A stretch of DNA of 64,000 nt from assembly GCF_000192865.1 (NCBI RefSeq), contig NC_015276.1:1550001-1614000 (forward strand), in the 5' to 3' direction. Below the pieces are notes generated by a model. That model ran no database searches. It was given only the letters and a program-made list of their open reading frames with translations, and had not been told where the DNA came from. This stretch comes from Marinomonas mediterranea MMB-1 (GTDB lineage: Bacteria > Pseudomonadota > Gammaproteobacteria > Pseudomonadales > Marinomonadaceae). Made by a program: the position numbers and the translations under genes. This document shows, piece by piece, positions 52,717 to 61,474 of this stretch (within the stretch, counting starts at the first letter, position 1; each line of letters starts with the position of its first letter).

Positions 52717-53676
52717 ATGCGTGTGAAGGTCTTTTTCGGTGTTTCTTTAGGTTGCCTTTTATTGCTGATTGTCGCCAACCTTATGCTTGGTGCGGTCTCG
52801 ATGGATCTTTCTAGAGTTATGAATGGCTTTTCTTCAACAAGTGAAGACTATTTTACGATTCATGAATATAGACTGCCGCGTATTATATTGGCGTTGCTGG
52901 TGGGGAGTATGTTGGCCCTTGCTGGTGCGCTTGTTCAAGGGGTAATCAGAAACCCGCTTGCTTCGCCCGATATTCTGGGGATCAATCATGGCGCCGGGTT
53001 GGCTGCCGTTGCGTTTATGACATTTTTTCCGGCGGCTAACATGATGTGGTTACCTCAGGTCGCGCTGGCTGGGGGATTACTGGCAGCAGTGTTGCTTTGG
53101 TATCTGGTTGGTTCGCGCAGTGGTAATGTTAAGTTCGCCATTACAGGCGTCGCAATCGCTGCCTTGTTTGCGAGCGCGATTGATTTCATTATGTTGGTTC
53201 ACCCGCTCGATATTAACAATGCGTTGCTTTGGTTAACAGGCAGCCTTTGGGGACGTGGTTGGCGTCAAGTCGGGTTGATTCTTCCTTGGGTTATTTTGTT
53301 GCCGTGTGGCGTAATGCTTGCCAAAAGAATCAATTTAATCGACTTGGGAGAGGAGAGTGCAGTGACGCTTGGGGCGTCGCCCAATCGAACCAAGAAAATG
53401 GCGATTGGAATATCGGTTGGATTGACCGCATCCTGTGTTTCAATTTGTGGCCCGATTAGTTTTCTAGGGCTTGTTTCCCCTCATTTAGCTCGGTTTTTAG
53501 TGGGTGGGCGGCATCAGTATTTATTGCCTGCGGCCATGTTAGTGGGTGCAAATATTCTCTTATTAGCGGATTTGGTTGCGCGTACTATTGATCCACCGAT
53601 TGAGCTGCCCGCGGGTATTGTGACGGCCATACTGGGCGGGCCTTACTTTCTTTGGTTATTGGTTAAAATGAGATAA
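52717..53676 (+). CDS. Iron-siderophore ABC permease (FecD-like)
   Basis: A 319-aa membrane protein with about nine helices. FecCD blocks: YRLPRIILALLVGSMLALAGALVQGVIRNPLASPDILGINHGAG and SFLGLVSPHLARFLVGGRHQ. It pairs with the preceding FecC-like permease to form the channel. It starts 5 bases after that gene ends and is followed by the ATPase after 3 bases. Confidence 0.92.
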   Translation: MRVKVFFGVSLGCLLLLIVANLMLGAVSMDLSRVMNGFSSTSEDYFTIHEYRLPRIILALLVGSMLALAGALVQGVIRNPLASPDILGINHGAGLAAVAFMTFFPAANMMWLPQVALAGGLLAAVLLWYLVGSRSGNVKFAITGVAIAALFASAIDFIMLVHPLDINNALLWLTGSLWGRGWRQVGLILPWVILLPCGVMLAKRINLIDLGEESAVTLGASPNRTKKMAIGISVGLTASCVSICGPISFLGLVSPHLARFLVGGRHQYLLPAAMLVGANILLLADLVARTIDPPIELPAGIVTAILGGPYFLWLLVKMR

Positions 53677-53679
53677 GTC

Positions 53680-54456
53680 ATGTCGATTCATTTTCAAAAT
53701 GTTCAATTGGGCTACAAAGGCCATCGCGTTATAGAGGATGTCACGTTAACCATACCGGATGGTAAAATTACGGCGCTGCTTGGGCCGAATGGCTGTGGTA
53801 AGTCGACCTTGTTGAAATCCATTTCTCGAATCATCACACCGACTCATGGCTCAGTCAATTGGAATAGGCAAGATATCGCGTCACTTTCTCCTAAGTATCT
53901 CGCCACTCAAATCGCACTGCTTCCTCAAACTCAGCCTATTCCTGAAGCGATTCTCGTAAGGGAATTAGTCTCGTATGGACGAAGTCCTTATACTGGTTTT
54001 TGGGGCAAGCTTCAGCGTAAAGACGCGGATATTGTGAATGATGTTATGAAGCAGGTTGGCGTATTTGAGTTAAAAGATAGATATGTCTCGGATTTGTCTG
54101 GCGGCCAGCGTCAGCGTGTGTGGTTGGCAATGGTGCTCGCACAAGACACGCCTTATGTTTTGCTTGATGAACCCACTACTTATATGGATATCAATCATCA
54201 AGTTGAATTAATGGCCATTTTGCAGGAATTAAATAAGCAAGGTAAAACTGTTGTTACGGTTCTGCATGATATCAACCAAGCTGCTCGGTATTGTGACCAC
54301 CTCGTTATTATGAAAGCTGGAGCGCTTTTGTATCAAGGCGCTCCGAGTGAGGTGATTACCGAGGATATGCTAAAGCGAGTATTTCAAGTTCAAGCACAGG
54401 TTCACCTTGATCCTATTGCCAATACGCCGATGTGCATTGTTGAAGATCGAGTTTAG
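53680..54456 (+). CDS. Iron-siderophore ABC transporter ATPase (FecE/FhuC-like)
   Basis: A 258-aa ATPase. Walker A is GPNGCGKSTLLKSI, the signature is DLSGGQRQRVWLAMVLAQ, Walker B is YVLLDEPTTYMD, and the switch His is in TVLHDINQAARYCD. It energises FecCD-type uptake of ferric siderophores. Last gene of the importer operon. Confidence 0.94.
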   Translation: MSIHFQNVQLGYKGHRVIEDVTLTIPDGKITALLGPNGCGKSTLLKSISRIITPTHGSVNWNRQDIASLSPKYLATQIALLPQTQPIPEAILVRELVSYGRSPYTGFWGKLQRKDADIVNDVMKQVGVFELKDRYVSDLSGGQRQRVWLAMVLAQDTPYVLLDEPTTYMDINHQVELMAILQELNKQGKTVVTVLHDINQAARYCDHLVIMKAGALLYQGAPSEVITEDMLKRVFQVQAQVHLDPIANTPMCIVEDRV

Positions 54457-54507
54457 AAGGTCTGTTGATGTGGGTTGAATAAGTGTTGGCTTGAGGTAGA
54501 ACTGGCA

Positions 54508-54530
54508 CCCTGCGATACAGCATTGCAGGG
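54508..54530 (+). terminator. Weak terminator after the siderophore importer operon
   Basis: A 6-base GC-rich stem (CCCTGC/GCAGGG) with an 11-base loop, followed by GCTTCTTTAG. It lies ~50 bases past the ATPase stop. Confidence 0.4.
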
Positions 54531-54589
54531 GCTTCTTTAGAATAGGGTGGTTAGAATTTAGACCACAGCAATCTATTTACGTATTTGCC

Positions 54590-54856
54590 CTAGGCGCTTT
54601 CTGCTAGGCGTTGATTTTGAGACTTTTGTAGGTAGTGAAACAGTGTATCTTTCAACAAAAGTCGACGTTTTTTGAACTCTTCTTCTTCCATTGTGCTGGC
54701 GAGTACAATCTCCTTTTCAATTTGCTCGATTTCACGATCAAGGTAGTGATACTCATCAAACAGCTTTTTAAAATGATTATCAGACGTTTTAAGTAGGTGT
54801 ATCTCCTCTTTGTATTCGGGAAGCTCTTTGGCTAAAGAGTGACTTTCTATCGGCAT
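54590..54856 (-). CDS. DUF465 (YdcH-like) small coiled-coil protein
   Basis: An 88-aa highly charged helical protein. It begins MPIESHSLAKELPEYKEEIHLLK, then has FDEYHYLDREIEQIE and a Lys/Arg helix (EFKKRRLLLKDTLFHYLQ). This is the DUF465 pattern with the E-F/Y-H-x-L-D core. The family's function is not established. It is monocistronic and convergent with the importer operon. Confidence 0.85.
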   Translation of the reverse strand: MPIESHSLAKELPEYKEEIHLLKTSDNHFKKLFDEYHYLDREIEQIEKEIVLASTMEEEEFKKRRLLLKDTLFHYLQKSQNQRLAESA

Positions 54857-55274
54857 GCCGTTCTCCTTGGACGCTGTGTTTTTCCGATTAGTTTTCTTCC
54901 TACTTGGTAGGAATTTTCACTTAAGATATCTTTTAGAATAGGACTACCTCGATAAGTATAGATTGATTTAAGTCAGTTTCTAATGAAAAAAGAGGAAATA
55001 TTTAACTTTTATGTCGGTTTTATTAAGCGGACAGAGGTTGCCTGTCGGCGCTCATGATTTTCCGCTTTTTGTCACCCTAAAAATCATCAAATATTGGGTA
55101 CGTAGGATCTTTACTCAATCTTTGTAAAACTTAGTGTTAACGAGAAAAGTTCGCTAAATTTGCTGACGAAGATTTTACCAACGAGTGACGCATTGCTTCG
55201 TTTTATTTGCATGAGGTTTGCTAAAAAATAAGTGTGGAATGAATGGGTATTCCACGTGTTTTAGGAGAACCAAA
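54857..55274. other. Intergenic region before the repeat protein gene
   Basis: No gene or hairpin is recognised. It must hold divergent promoters; an AGGAGA ribosome site is at its right end. Confidence 0.4.
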
Positions 55275-55967
55275 ATGGAAATAAGCAGTACCAGCACTAA
55301 TTTTAGTTTGAGTGCGCTTACGCAAGCTTCCAGTGCGAGTTCAAGCAGCTCAAACTCATTATCAAGTTCGTATTTAAGTAACTCAAGCGTTGAGGTGAGT
55401 AGTCTCGGTGCATTGATGTCTAAAATGTCGAGCATGAGTGATGACGAAAAAGAGGCGGCCGCCGCGTTTCGCGACAGTGTCTTAGAATCTGTTGAGGACG
55501 GCTCTTTTGATGCGGAGGAGCTTGTTTCTTCGGCATCGGATGAGCTGATTGCCTATGCGGAAGAGAATGACATTGATTTAGAAGAGCTGGCGAGTGAGAT
55601 CGCCTCGGGCAGTCAACCGCCACCGCCTCCAGGAAGTGGTGCTTTGTCTATGCTTTCGTCTGAAGATATGGAAGAAGCAGAAGACTATCGCGAGTCGATC
55701 TTGGAAGCGGTTGAAAGTGGTGAGTACGACATTGATGAGCTGGTTGAAAATGCGCCAGATTCTGTTGTCGCCATGGCTGAAAGCATGGGCGTTGAAGTCG
55801 AAGAGTTGGTAACCAGTATCGCCAATGGTGACGATCCAGCCTCAACTGGAAGTACGCCTCCACCACCGCCTCCACCAGGTATCGAAGCGTACCAAAGCGT
55901 TGCCAGTGGCGGAACGAGTAGCAGTTCATCGACATCAGACTTGTTAAGTGAGCTATTAAGCAGTTAG
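55275..55967 (+). CDS. Low-complexity protein with two acidic helical repeats and polyproline linkers
   Basis: A 230-aa very acidic protein I do not recognise. The N-terminus (~1-45) is Ser/Thr-rich without a signal peptide. Two related ~50-residue units follow: SDDEKEAAAAFRDSVLESVEDGSFDAEELVSSASDELIAYAEENDIDLEELASEIASG and EDMEEAEDYRESILEAVESGEYDIDELVENAPDSVVAMAESMGVEVEELVTSIANG (split here by their shared pattern ESVEDGSFDAEEL / EAVESGEYDIDEL). Each unit is followed by a polyproline run (PPPPPG, PPPPPPPG). A Ser-rich tail closes it. AGGAGA precedes ATG 55275, and a strong terminator follows, so it is a stand-alone gene. It may be an exported or cell-surface effector-like protein, or a flagellar/secretion accessory; there is no direct evidence. 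Confidence 0.7.
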   Translation: MEISSTSTNFSLSALTQASSASSSSSNSLSSSYLSNSSVEVSSLGALMSKMSSMSDDEKEAAAAFRDSVLESVEDGSFDAEELVSSASDELIAYAEENDIDLEELASEIASGSQPPPPPGSGALSMLSSEDMEEAEDYRESILEAVESGEYDIDELVENAPDSVVAMAESMGVEVEELVTSIANGDDPASTGSTPPPPPPPGIEAYQSVASGGTSSSSSTSDLLSELLSS

Positions 55968-56026
55968 CTTTAGATTAAGAATGTTCTTAATGCTGTTTGA
56001 GCTTTGCTAGATATAAAATCAGGTCC

Positions 56027-56076
56027 AAAAAACGCCTTATTCTTTGCGACTAGTGCTAAAGAATAAGGCGTTTTTT
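56027..56076 (+). terminator. Terminator after the repeat protein gene
   Basis: A 19-base perfect stem (56027-56045 with 56058-56076) with AAAAAA and TTTTTT ends and a 12-base loop. It can act in both directions, also for the convergent DUF748 gene. Confidence 0.9.
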
Positions 56077-56151
56077 TGTTGTGTCGAGACAAGATGCTTT
56101 GGTCTGAATTAACTTTTCTGAATGCACTTGTTTGAATTAAGGGGTCTTTTA

Positions 56152-59127
56152 TTAAAACTTCAGCGCAACCCTCGGTTTAGCGTCGTCATCTCGATCGATT
56201 TGAGGTGCACATACGAAAATACGGTTAGAAGCTATTCCCTTACCTACTAAATAGTCTTTGAGGGCGTTAGCTCTCTCATTTGCTAAGCCGTTTAAATAGG
56301 TGTTTTGTTGCTCTGGTTCGGCAATGGTGAGTTCGTCACTTTCACCTAAATCTCCCAGCACGGCGATTCCGCATGCTTTTACCTGACTGTCGGGCTTGTC
56401 TGTCATCAAGGCATTTAACTGATCAAGGTAGCTATGTTGTTCAGGCAGGATTTGCCCTTGCTGGAATGAGAACTCTAGCGGTTCGACCCGAATTTTAAGA
56501 ATCTGCTCTCCGGCGATTTGAGCGATACTGATGACATTTGCATAAGGAACGAACGTTTGCATTAGGTAGCTTGCAGACGCTTTATAGAGTGCTTGTTTAA
56601 TCGGTAGCATTAAGAATCCCGTCCATTTGAACTCAGGATTATCAACGTCACCTTCAAGAGGGATATCAAGCTCTATGTTACCTTGTCCATCTTTTAGCAC
56701 ACCGACGGCGATATTCAGAGGCATCGCACCCGTTTGTACGACCTTGCTGCTTTCTTGGCGGCCACCAAGATCAAATTCTCGGAAGACTAAGTGCGTATTA
56801 CCTTCTAATTGTCCTTTGTCTGCATTTAAGTCCAGATCCATGTCCATTTGCCCTGAATCAATCCGGTAACCTAAAGCCTGTGCAATATAGGGCGAGTAGG
56901 GTGGGAGTTCTGTTTCCCTAATTGCCAGTTTGGACTGCATCGTCAGTTTGTTTGCGAAGGGTTGAATATCGGCATTCAAGTCAATGGTTGAATATTTGCC
57001 ATTCCTCGCTTTAAGGAGAACGTGGGTAACGCTGTTGGGGTCTTTTGAATCAATATGTGTTGCCGTTAATTGGTCAATATCGATTGTGCTGTCTAGATCT
57101 GGCTCAACGCTCTTATCTAGAATCTGAATGTATGAGTTGTCGGAGAGGCTAAACTCGTGTAACCGTAGCGCAAACTTGTTTGAGTTGGTTTCGTCGTTGT
57201 TTAGATCTGTGTTTTTATTTGGTTCGGTGCTGTTATCAAGCTTTTCGCTGTTATTCGCATTGGTACGGTTATTAGCTGAACTGCTGTTAGTTGTACTTTC
57301 ATGGGCAGTGCTGTTTTGATCCGACGCGTCATTAGCAGCAGGCAATGTGGCTAAATTGATGAGTTGTCGATTCTCGTCGAGTAATAGATGGGCTCTTAGC
57401 CCTTTTAGATCGATGCTTTTAATTTCAGCGTGTGTTTCTACTGCATTAACGTCTTGAATGGTTAATGAGTCTAGAACAGTAAGTGGCGGCGCGTCTTTTA
57501 GGTTAGAAAGCTCGATGTCAGCTAGCCTTAAGTGGGCGAGGGTGGCTGCGTACGCTGTGCCAGAATAACGTAATGTAGGTAAATCTAAGTCGACTTGTCC
57601 GACTGAGGCCAATACGTTCTCGGATTCAGTCAATATAAAGTGGGTATTGCTCACCTTCGTTTGTGCTGTTTTTGCATTGAGTTTGTCGTCTGATTGCACA
57701 ACCTCTAATTGCTCTATGTCAAACGCCATTCGATCATTATTCAAATGCAATTGGTCAAGTGCAAGACTTGATTGATTGAGTTCTGATGATAAGGAGGTGG
57801 ATAGTTTTAGCGTTTTATCTTCCGCTATGGTTGCGACTAGATTGCCGAGTTGAAGGTGTACGCTGTTATTCGATACTTTGGTCTTTGCGTTTTCGTACTG
57901 AAGGTTGTTGTTTTTCAGCTCAATACTTGGAACAGTCAGCGATATAGCGTTGCCTTCTTTATTGAGGGCAAACTGATTAACTTCTAGATTGAAAGATTGT
58001 GTTTGAACCTTGTTGTCTTCAAACGTGGCATCTAGCTTCTCAAGCGAGGTACTTAATATGCCCGTTGCGCTAAGTTCCCCATTTGAAGTGTTGCTGATGT
58101 TTGAGTTTGTTAGACGAACGTTTACTGTATCAAGCTGGGCGACGGCGTTTGGCACATCTGCGCTCAGCTTATTTAGATTCATATCAACTGAGGGAAGGCT
58201 AACCTCAAACTCAGTTGCGCCCACTTGTTTAATATTGCCTTGCAAAGACGTATTTATGTTTCCAGATAGAGGGCGGTATTCCTTAGGAAGGAAGTGCAAA
58301 AAGTCTTTTATTTCTGCATTTATATCGAGTGAGTTTAGCTTAATGTCTGCAAGAAACTGAAGGTATTGGATGTTTGATTTAAGTGCTAGGTTTGATTCAT
58401 TAAAATTGAGATCAAGTGCGACATTGCCCGAAACGTCCAGTCCTTGGTTTTGAAGATCTTCTACTTGAAGGTACTTAATGGCAATGCTATCGGTGATATT
58501 GTCATTCAGAAGGTTGTGGATTTTAAATTGGCTATTATTAAACTCGAATTTTGGAACGACAAGGCGCCATGCCATTGAGCCATCTGAAGGGTTCTCTTGT
58601 GCTTGTTGTTCGGATGGCTTTTGAGGTTGAGTATGCTCTTCTTTCGATATTTCCGATCCCGAATCCTGTGTGTTATTGCTCTCATTGCTTGAGTTAAGTG
58701 GGATATTGAGTCCAGCGATGTTCCAAGCGTTTTGACTTTGAGAGGCATAGACAAACAAGCCATCTATTCTTGCATCGGAGATATACGCCGTTTTTTTAAA
58801 CAATGGTGCGACGGAAACCTGTATGTCGAGACGGTTTAATTCAAGCTCTGTTGACTCTTCGTGAGACACGCGCACTTTTTCAAGATGAACGGAGGGCGGG
58901 AAAAAGTTGACGCTAATGTCGTCGGCGCTAAATAAACGGTTCTGTTGTTTGTAAAAGTCGGTTAAATACCAGTTAGCGACGGGTGGGATCGCTAACCAAA
59001 TGGCGAAGATAAATAGAACTAAAAAGAGAGCAAAGTACAAGGTTATACGGGCAAGTAGACTGCGAGGTTTCAAACGATGGTGAATGGTCATAGGTTGCTT
59101 TTCTTTGGTGTTGTTATCCGAGGTCAT
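56152..59127 (-). CDS. DUF748 family AsmA-like envelope protein
   Basis: A 991-aa protein. One membrane helix (ARITLYFALFLVLFIFAIWLAIPP) lies near the N-terminus and is followed by a long periplasmic stretch of alternating beta segments typical of the AsmA/TamB/YhdP class (LDIQVSVAPLFKKTAYISDARIDGLFVY). An Asn/Ser/Thr-rich linker (~545-600, ANNRTNANNSEK) comes next. The C-terminal DUF748 part contains GALPLNIAVGVLKDGQGNIELDIPLEGDVDNPEFKW-like residues (here AMPLNIAVGVLKDGQGNIEL...DVDNPEFKW). Such proteins are thought to bridge the periplasm and move lipids. Start at 59127 is 9 bases after ybaN; ATG 59091 is possible. Confidence 0.85.
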   Translation of the reverse strand: MTSDNNTKEKQPMTIHHRLKPRSLLARITLYFALFLVLFIFAIWLAIPPVANWYLTDFYKQQNRLFSADDISVNFFPPSVHLEKVRVSHEESTELELNRLDIQVSVAPLFKKTAYISDARIDGLFVYASQSQNAWNIAGLNIPLNSSNESNNTQDSGSEISKEEHTQPQKPSEQQAQENPSDGSMAWRLVVPKFEFNNSQFKIHNLLNDNITDSIAIKYLQVEDLQNQGLDVSGNVALDLNFNESNLALKSNIQYLQFLADIKLNSLDINAEIKDFLHFLPKEYRPLSGNINTSLQGNIKQVGATEFEVSLPSVDMNLNKLSADVPNAVAQLDTVNVRLTNSNISNTSNGELSATGILSTSLEKLDATFEDNKVQTQSFNLEVNQFALNKEGNAISLTVPSIELKNNNLQYENAKTKVSNNSVHLQLGNLVATIAEDKTLKLSTSLSSELNQSSLALDQLHLNNDRMAFDIEQLEVVQSDDKLNAKTAQTKVSNTHFILTESENVLASVGQVDLDLPTLRYSGTAYAATLAHLRLADIELSNLKDAPPLTVLDSLTIQDVNAVETHAEIKSIDLKGLRAHLLLDENRQLINLATLPAANDASDQNSTAHESTTNSSSANNRTNANNSEKLDNSTEPNKNTDLNNDETNSNKFALRLHEFSLSDNSYIQILDKSVEPDLDSTIDIDQLTATHIDSKDPNSVTHVLLKARNGKYSTIDLNADIQPFANKLTMQSKLAIRETELPPYSPYIAQALGYRIDSGQMDMDLDLNADKGQLEGNTHLVFREFDLGGRQESSKVVQTGAMPLNIAVGVLKDGQGNIELDIPLEGDVDNPEFKWTGFLMLPIKQALYKASASYLMQTFVPYANVISIAQIAGEQILKIRVEPLEFSFQQGQILPEQHSYLDQLNALMTDKPDSQVKACGIAVLGDLGESDELTIAEPEQQNTYLNGLANERANALKDYLVGKGIASNRIFVCAPQIDRDDDAKPRVALKF

Positions 59128-59136
59128 ACAAGATAC

Positions 59137-59514
59137 TCATGATTCACTGTCTTTTTTAAGAGGCATTCTGAGCATATAGATACTGACGCAGACGCCGATT
59201 GTGACCAGTCCAATTGTCGCCCAAAAACGCCATACTATGAACATGGAAATAGACATGCCTAACCACATTACTATCAGTGCTCTGTTACGTACTTTTTTCG
59301 GTATTCCGTCACCAGATTGCCAGTCGAGAATAATCGGTCCGAAATATTTGTGGTTGATTAACCAATTGTGAAAACGCGTAGATGAGCGAGAAAAGCACCA
59401 AGCTGAAAGCAAAACAAGTGGTGTTGTAGGTAAGAGCGGAAGAAAGATGCCGATCACGCCAGTGACCAATGACAACCAACCCAATACAATGTAAAAAATG
59501 CGTTTGCCTTGCAT
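59137..59514 (-). CDS. YbaN family (DUF454) inner-membrane protein
   Basis: A 125-aa protein with three to four helices. It has LGWLSLVTGVIGIFLPLLPTTPLVLLSAWCFSRSS, the hallmark of DUF454, then FGPIILDWQSGDGIPKKVR. The role is unknown in the family. GGGAG lies before the ATG. It is the first gene of a pair with the DUF748 gene (9 bases apart). Confidence 0.9.
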   Translation of the reverse strand: MQGKRIFYIVLGWLSLVTGVIGIFLPLLPTTPLVLLSAWCFSRSSTRFHNWLINHKYFGPIILDWQSGDGIPKKVRNRALIVMWLGMSISMFIVWRFWATIGLVTIGVCVSIYMLRMPLKKDSES

Positions 59515-59688
59515 TGTTCTCCCTTAGAGGTCGGCATTACTCCGCGTTAAAGCTGCAGTATAGGTGAGTGATGTGACAGCTTTATATAAAATCACTCGTT
59601 TTTAAATATCGCATACCTGATCGGCTATTGGCTATCGATTTAGCGGAGCCCGATCAGGTAGCGTTGAGTCTATTATGGTTTTTACGCG

Positions 59689-60363
59689 TTATGAGTTGCT
59701 GTTAAATAAAGATTCCATGGTTTCGGCGCTCTCTTGAGATTCGCTGAACTGAGACCAGCCTCCCATTTGTTTCCATCTGTTTACAATTTCACAAAAGAGT
59801 TCTGCTGTTTTCTCTGTATCATATTTAGCAGAATGGGCTTGAGAGTTACTAAACGGAATGTTGGCTGCTTCACATGCTTTAGCTAATACGGTTTGACCAT
59901 AGGCTAAACCGGCGAGTGATGCAGTATCAAAGCTTGAAAAAGGGTGGAAAGGGTTTCTTTTTATTGAACAACGTTCTATTGCTGCATTTAAAAAACCATG
60001 ATCGAAAGATGAGTTATGACCGACTAGAATGGCGCGCTTGCAACCGACAGATTTTAACTCTTTGCGAACCTTAGATAACATTTGTGTTAATGCTTCGCTT
60101 TCAGGCATGTCGTTTCTATCTGGGTCGAATGGATCGATACCAGTGAAGTCTAAAGCAGCTTTTTCAAGGTTTGCGCCTTCGAAAGGTTGTACTATATATT
60201 CAAGTGTTTCATGAATATATAAGTCGCCATTTTCATCCATTCTTAGGATGCTGGCGGCAATTTCAAGAAGAGCATCGGTTTTTTCATTAAAGCCTGCGGT
60301 CTCAACGTCGATAACAACAGGTAGAAAACCGCGAAAACGGTCTTTTATTTCATGGTTTGACAA
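59689..60363 (-). CDS. rnt: Ribonuclease T
   Basis: A 224-aa DEDDh exonuclease that trims tRNA and other stable RNA 3' ends. The motifs are VVIDVETAGFN (Exo I), GHNSSFDHGFLNAAIER (Exo II) and AHSAKYDTEKTAELF (Exo III with His). The start is TTG at 60363 with AAGGA 7 bases upstream. Divergent from motY, an arrangement known from Vibrio and other sodium-flagellate bacteria. Confidence 0.95.
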   Translation of the reverse strand: MSNHEIKDRFRGFLPVVIDVETAGFNEKTDALLEIAASILRMDENGDLYIHETLEYIVQPFEGANLEKAALDFTGIDPFDPDRNDMPESEALTQMLSKVRKELKSVGCKRAILVGHNSSFDHGFLNAAIERCSIKRNPFHPFSSFDTASLAGLAYGQTVLAKACEAANIPFSNSQAHSAKYDTEKTAELFCEIVNRWKQMGGWSQFSESQESAETMESLFNSNS

Positions 60364-60454
60364 AAGAGTATCCTTAATTCTGCCCTAAGCTCAGAAAAGA
60401 GATTGTGGTTGAATGGGATAATAACACACTTGCTAAAGAACGAGATATTGATAA

Positions 60455-61369
60455 ATGGTAGTGACACGTAAAACACTTCGGCATTTAAGTGCGGCAATGT
60501 GTGTGTACTTTGTTTCAAGTGCGTCTTCGGCGTTGACGCGCTATCAGTCAGAAATTGATGAGTCGCAATGGCTGTTAAGTGGCGATATTTTTTCGTGTAG
60601 TTTGACGCACCCTGTTCCCCATTTTGGTACGGGCTATTTCGTCAAGGAAGCGGGCGAACCGATGAAGTTTATACTAAAGCCGAACAACGAAAAAATCGGC
60701 CCGGGGAAGGTTTACATTATTTCTCAGGCCGCGAGCTGGTCCCCTGGCGTAAACCCTAAAACGCTAGAGGTGCTTAAGTATCCAGGGTACGGCTTGACGG
60801 TCGAGGCAGGCGGTAAAGTAGCAGAGCAAATGTTAACCAGTCTAGACAGAGGGCGCCACCCTGTTATTGCTGGCACGGCATGGGAGAATGGCCGAGAAGC
60901 GGTTGAAGTATCATTAAGCAATATCAATTTCTTGCCTGCCTATCATCAGTTTCAGCGCTGTCTAGCGGATTTATTGCCCGTTAACTACGACCAAATTGCT
61001 CGAACTGCCGCATTGTTTCCGACGAATGGCGCTGATTTAACTGATCGTATTAAACATCGTTTAGATCTCGTTGCGCTCTATGTGAATAACGATCCGAGTA
61101 TTCAATACATTTATATCGACGGCCATACCGATACCATTGGTTCACGCCGAGACAACCGAGAGCTTTCTAAAAAACGGGCTGAAAAGATCACCGCGTATTT
61201 GCTGGAGCAAGGTGTTCCTGCCGATATGATCGTGTCTCGTTATCATGGTGAGCGTTATCCAGTGGCAAGTAGCCGCACAAACCAAGGGCGTGAGCGAAAC
61301 CGAAGGGTGACTATTCGCCTAGAGCGTATGGATCCGAATGCTAGATCTCTTTCTCAACCTGGGAACTGA
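60455..61369 (+). CDS. motY: Sodium-type polar flagellar motor protein MotY
   Basis: A 304-aa protein with a signal peptide (HLSAAMCVYFVSSASSA). The N-terminal MotY domain (residues ~25-165, YQSEIDESQWLLSGDIFSCSL) binds the T-ring, and the OmpA-like C-terminal domain binds peptidoglycan (YIDGHTDTIGSRRDNRELSKKRAEKI). It stabilises stators of the Na+-driven flagellar motor. The pairing with rnt supports the call. Followed by a strong terminator. Confidence 0.9.
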   Translation: MVVTRKTLRHLSAAMCVYFVSSASSALTRYQSEIDESQWLLSGDIFSCSLTHPVPHFGTGYFVKEAGEPMKFILKPNNEKIGPGKVYIISQAASWSPGVNPKTLEVLKYPGYGLTVEAGGKVAEQMLTSLDRGRHPVIAGTAWENGREAVEVSLSNINFLPAYHQFQRCLADLLPVNYDQIARTAALFPTNGADLTDRIKHRLDLVALYVNNDPSIQYIYIDGHTDTIGSRRDNRELSKKRAEKITAYLLEQGVPADMIVSRYHGERYPVASSRTNQGRERNRRVTIRLERMDPNARSLSQPGN

Positions 61370-61391
61370 TCATTTTAAGTATTAAAGCCAC

Positions 61392-61430
61392 AAAAAAGGC
61401 AGAATAAACATGGTTTATTCTGCCTTTTTT
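61392..61430. terminator. Bidirectional terminator between motY and tolC
   Basis: A perfect 17-base stem (61392-61408 with 61414-61430) beginning AAAAAAGGCAGAA and ending in TTTTTT, with a 5-base loop, between convergent genes. Confidence 0.92.
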
Positions 61431-61474
61431 GCTTTACCAATTATAGGGCTTATCAAATCACTCTTTAAGAGAGC

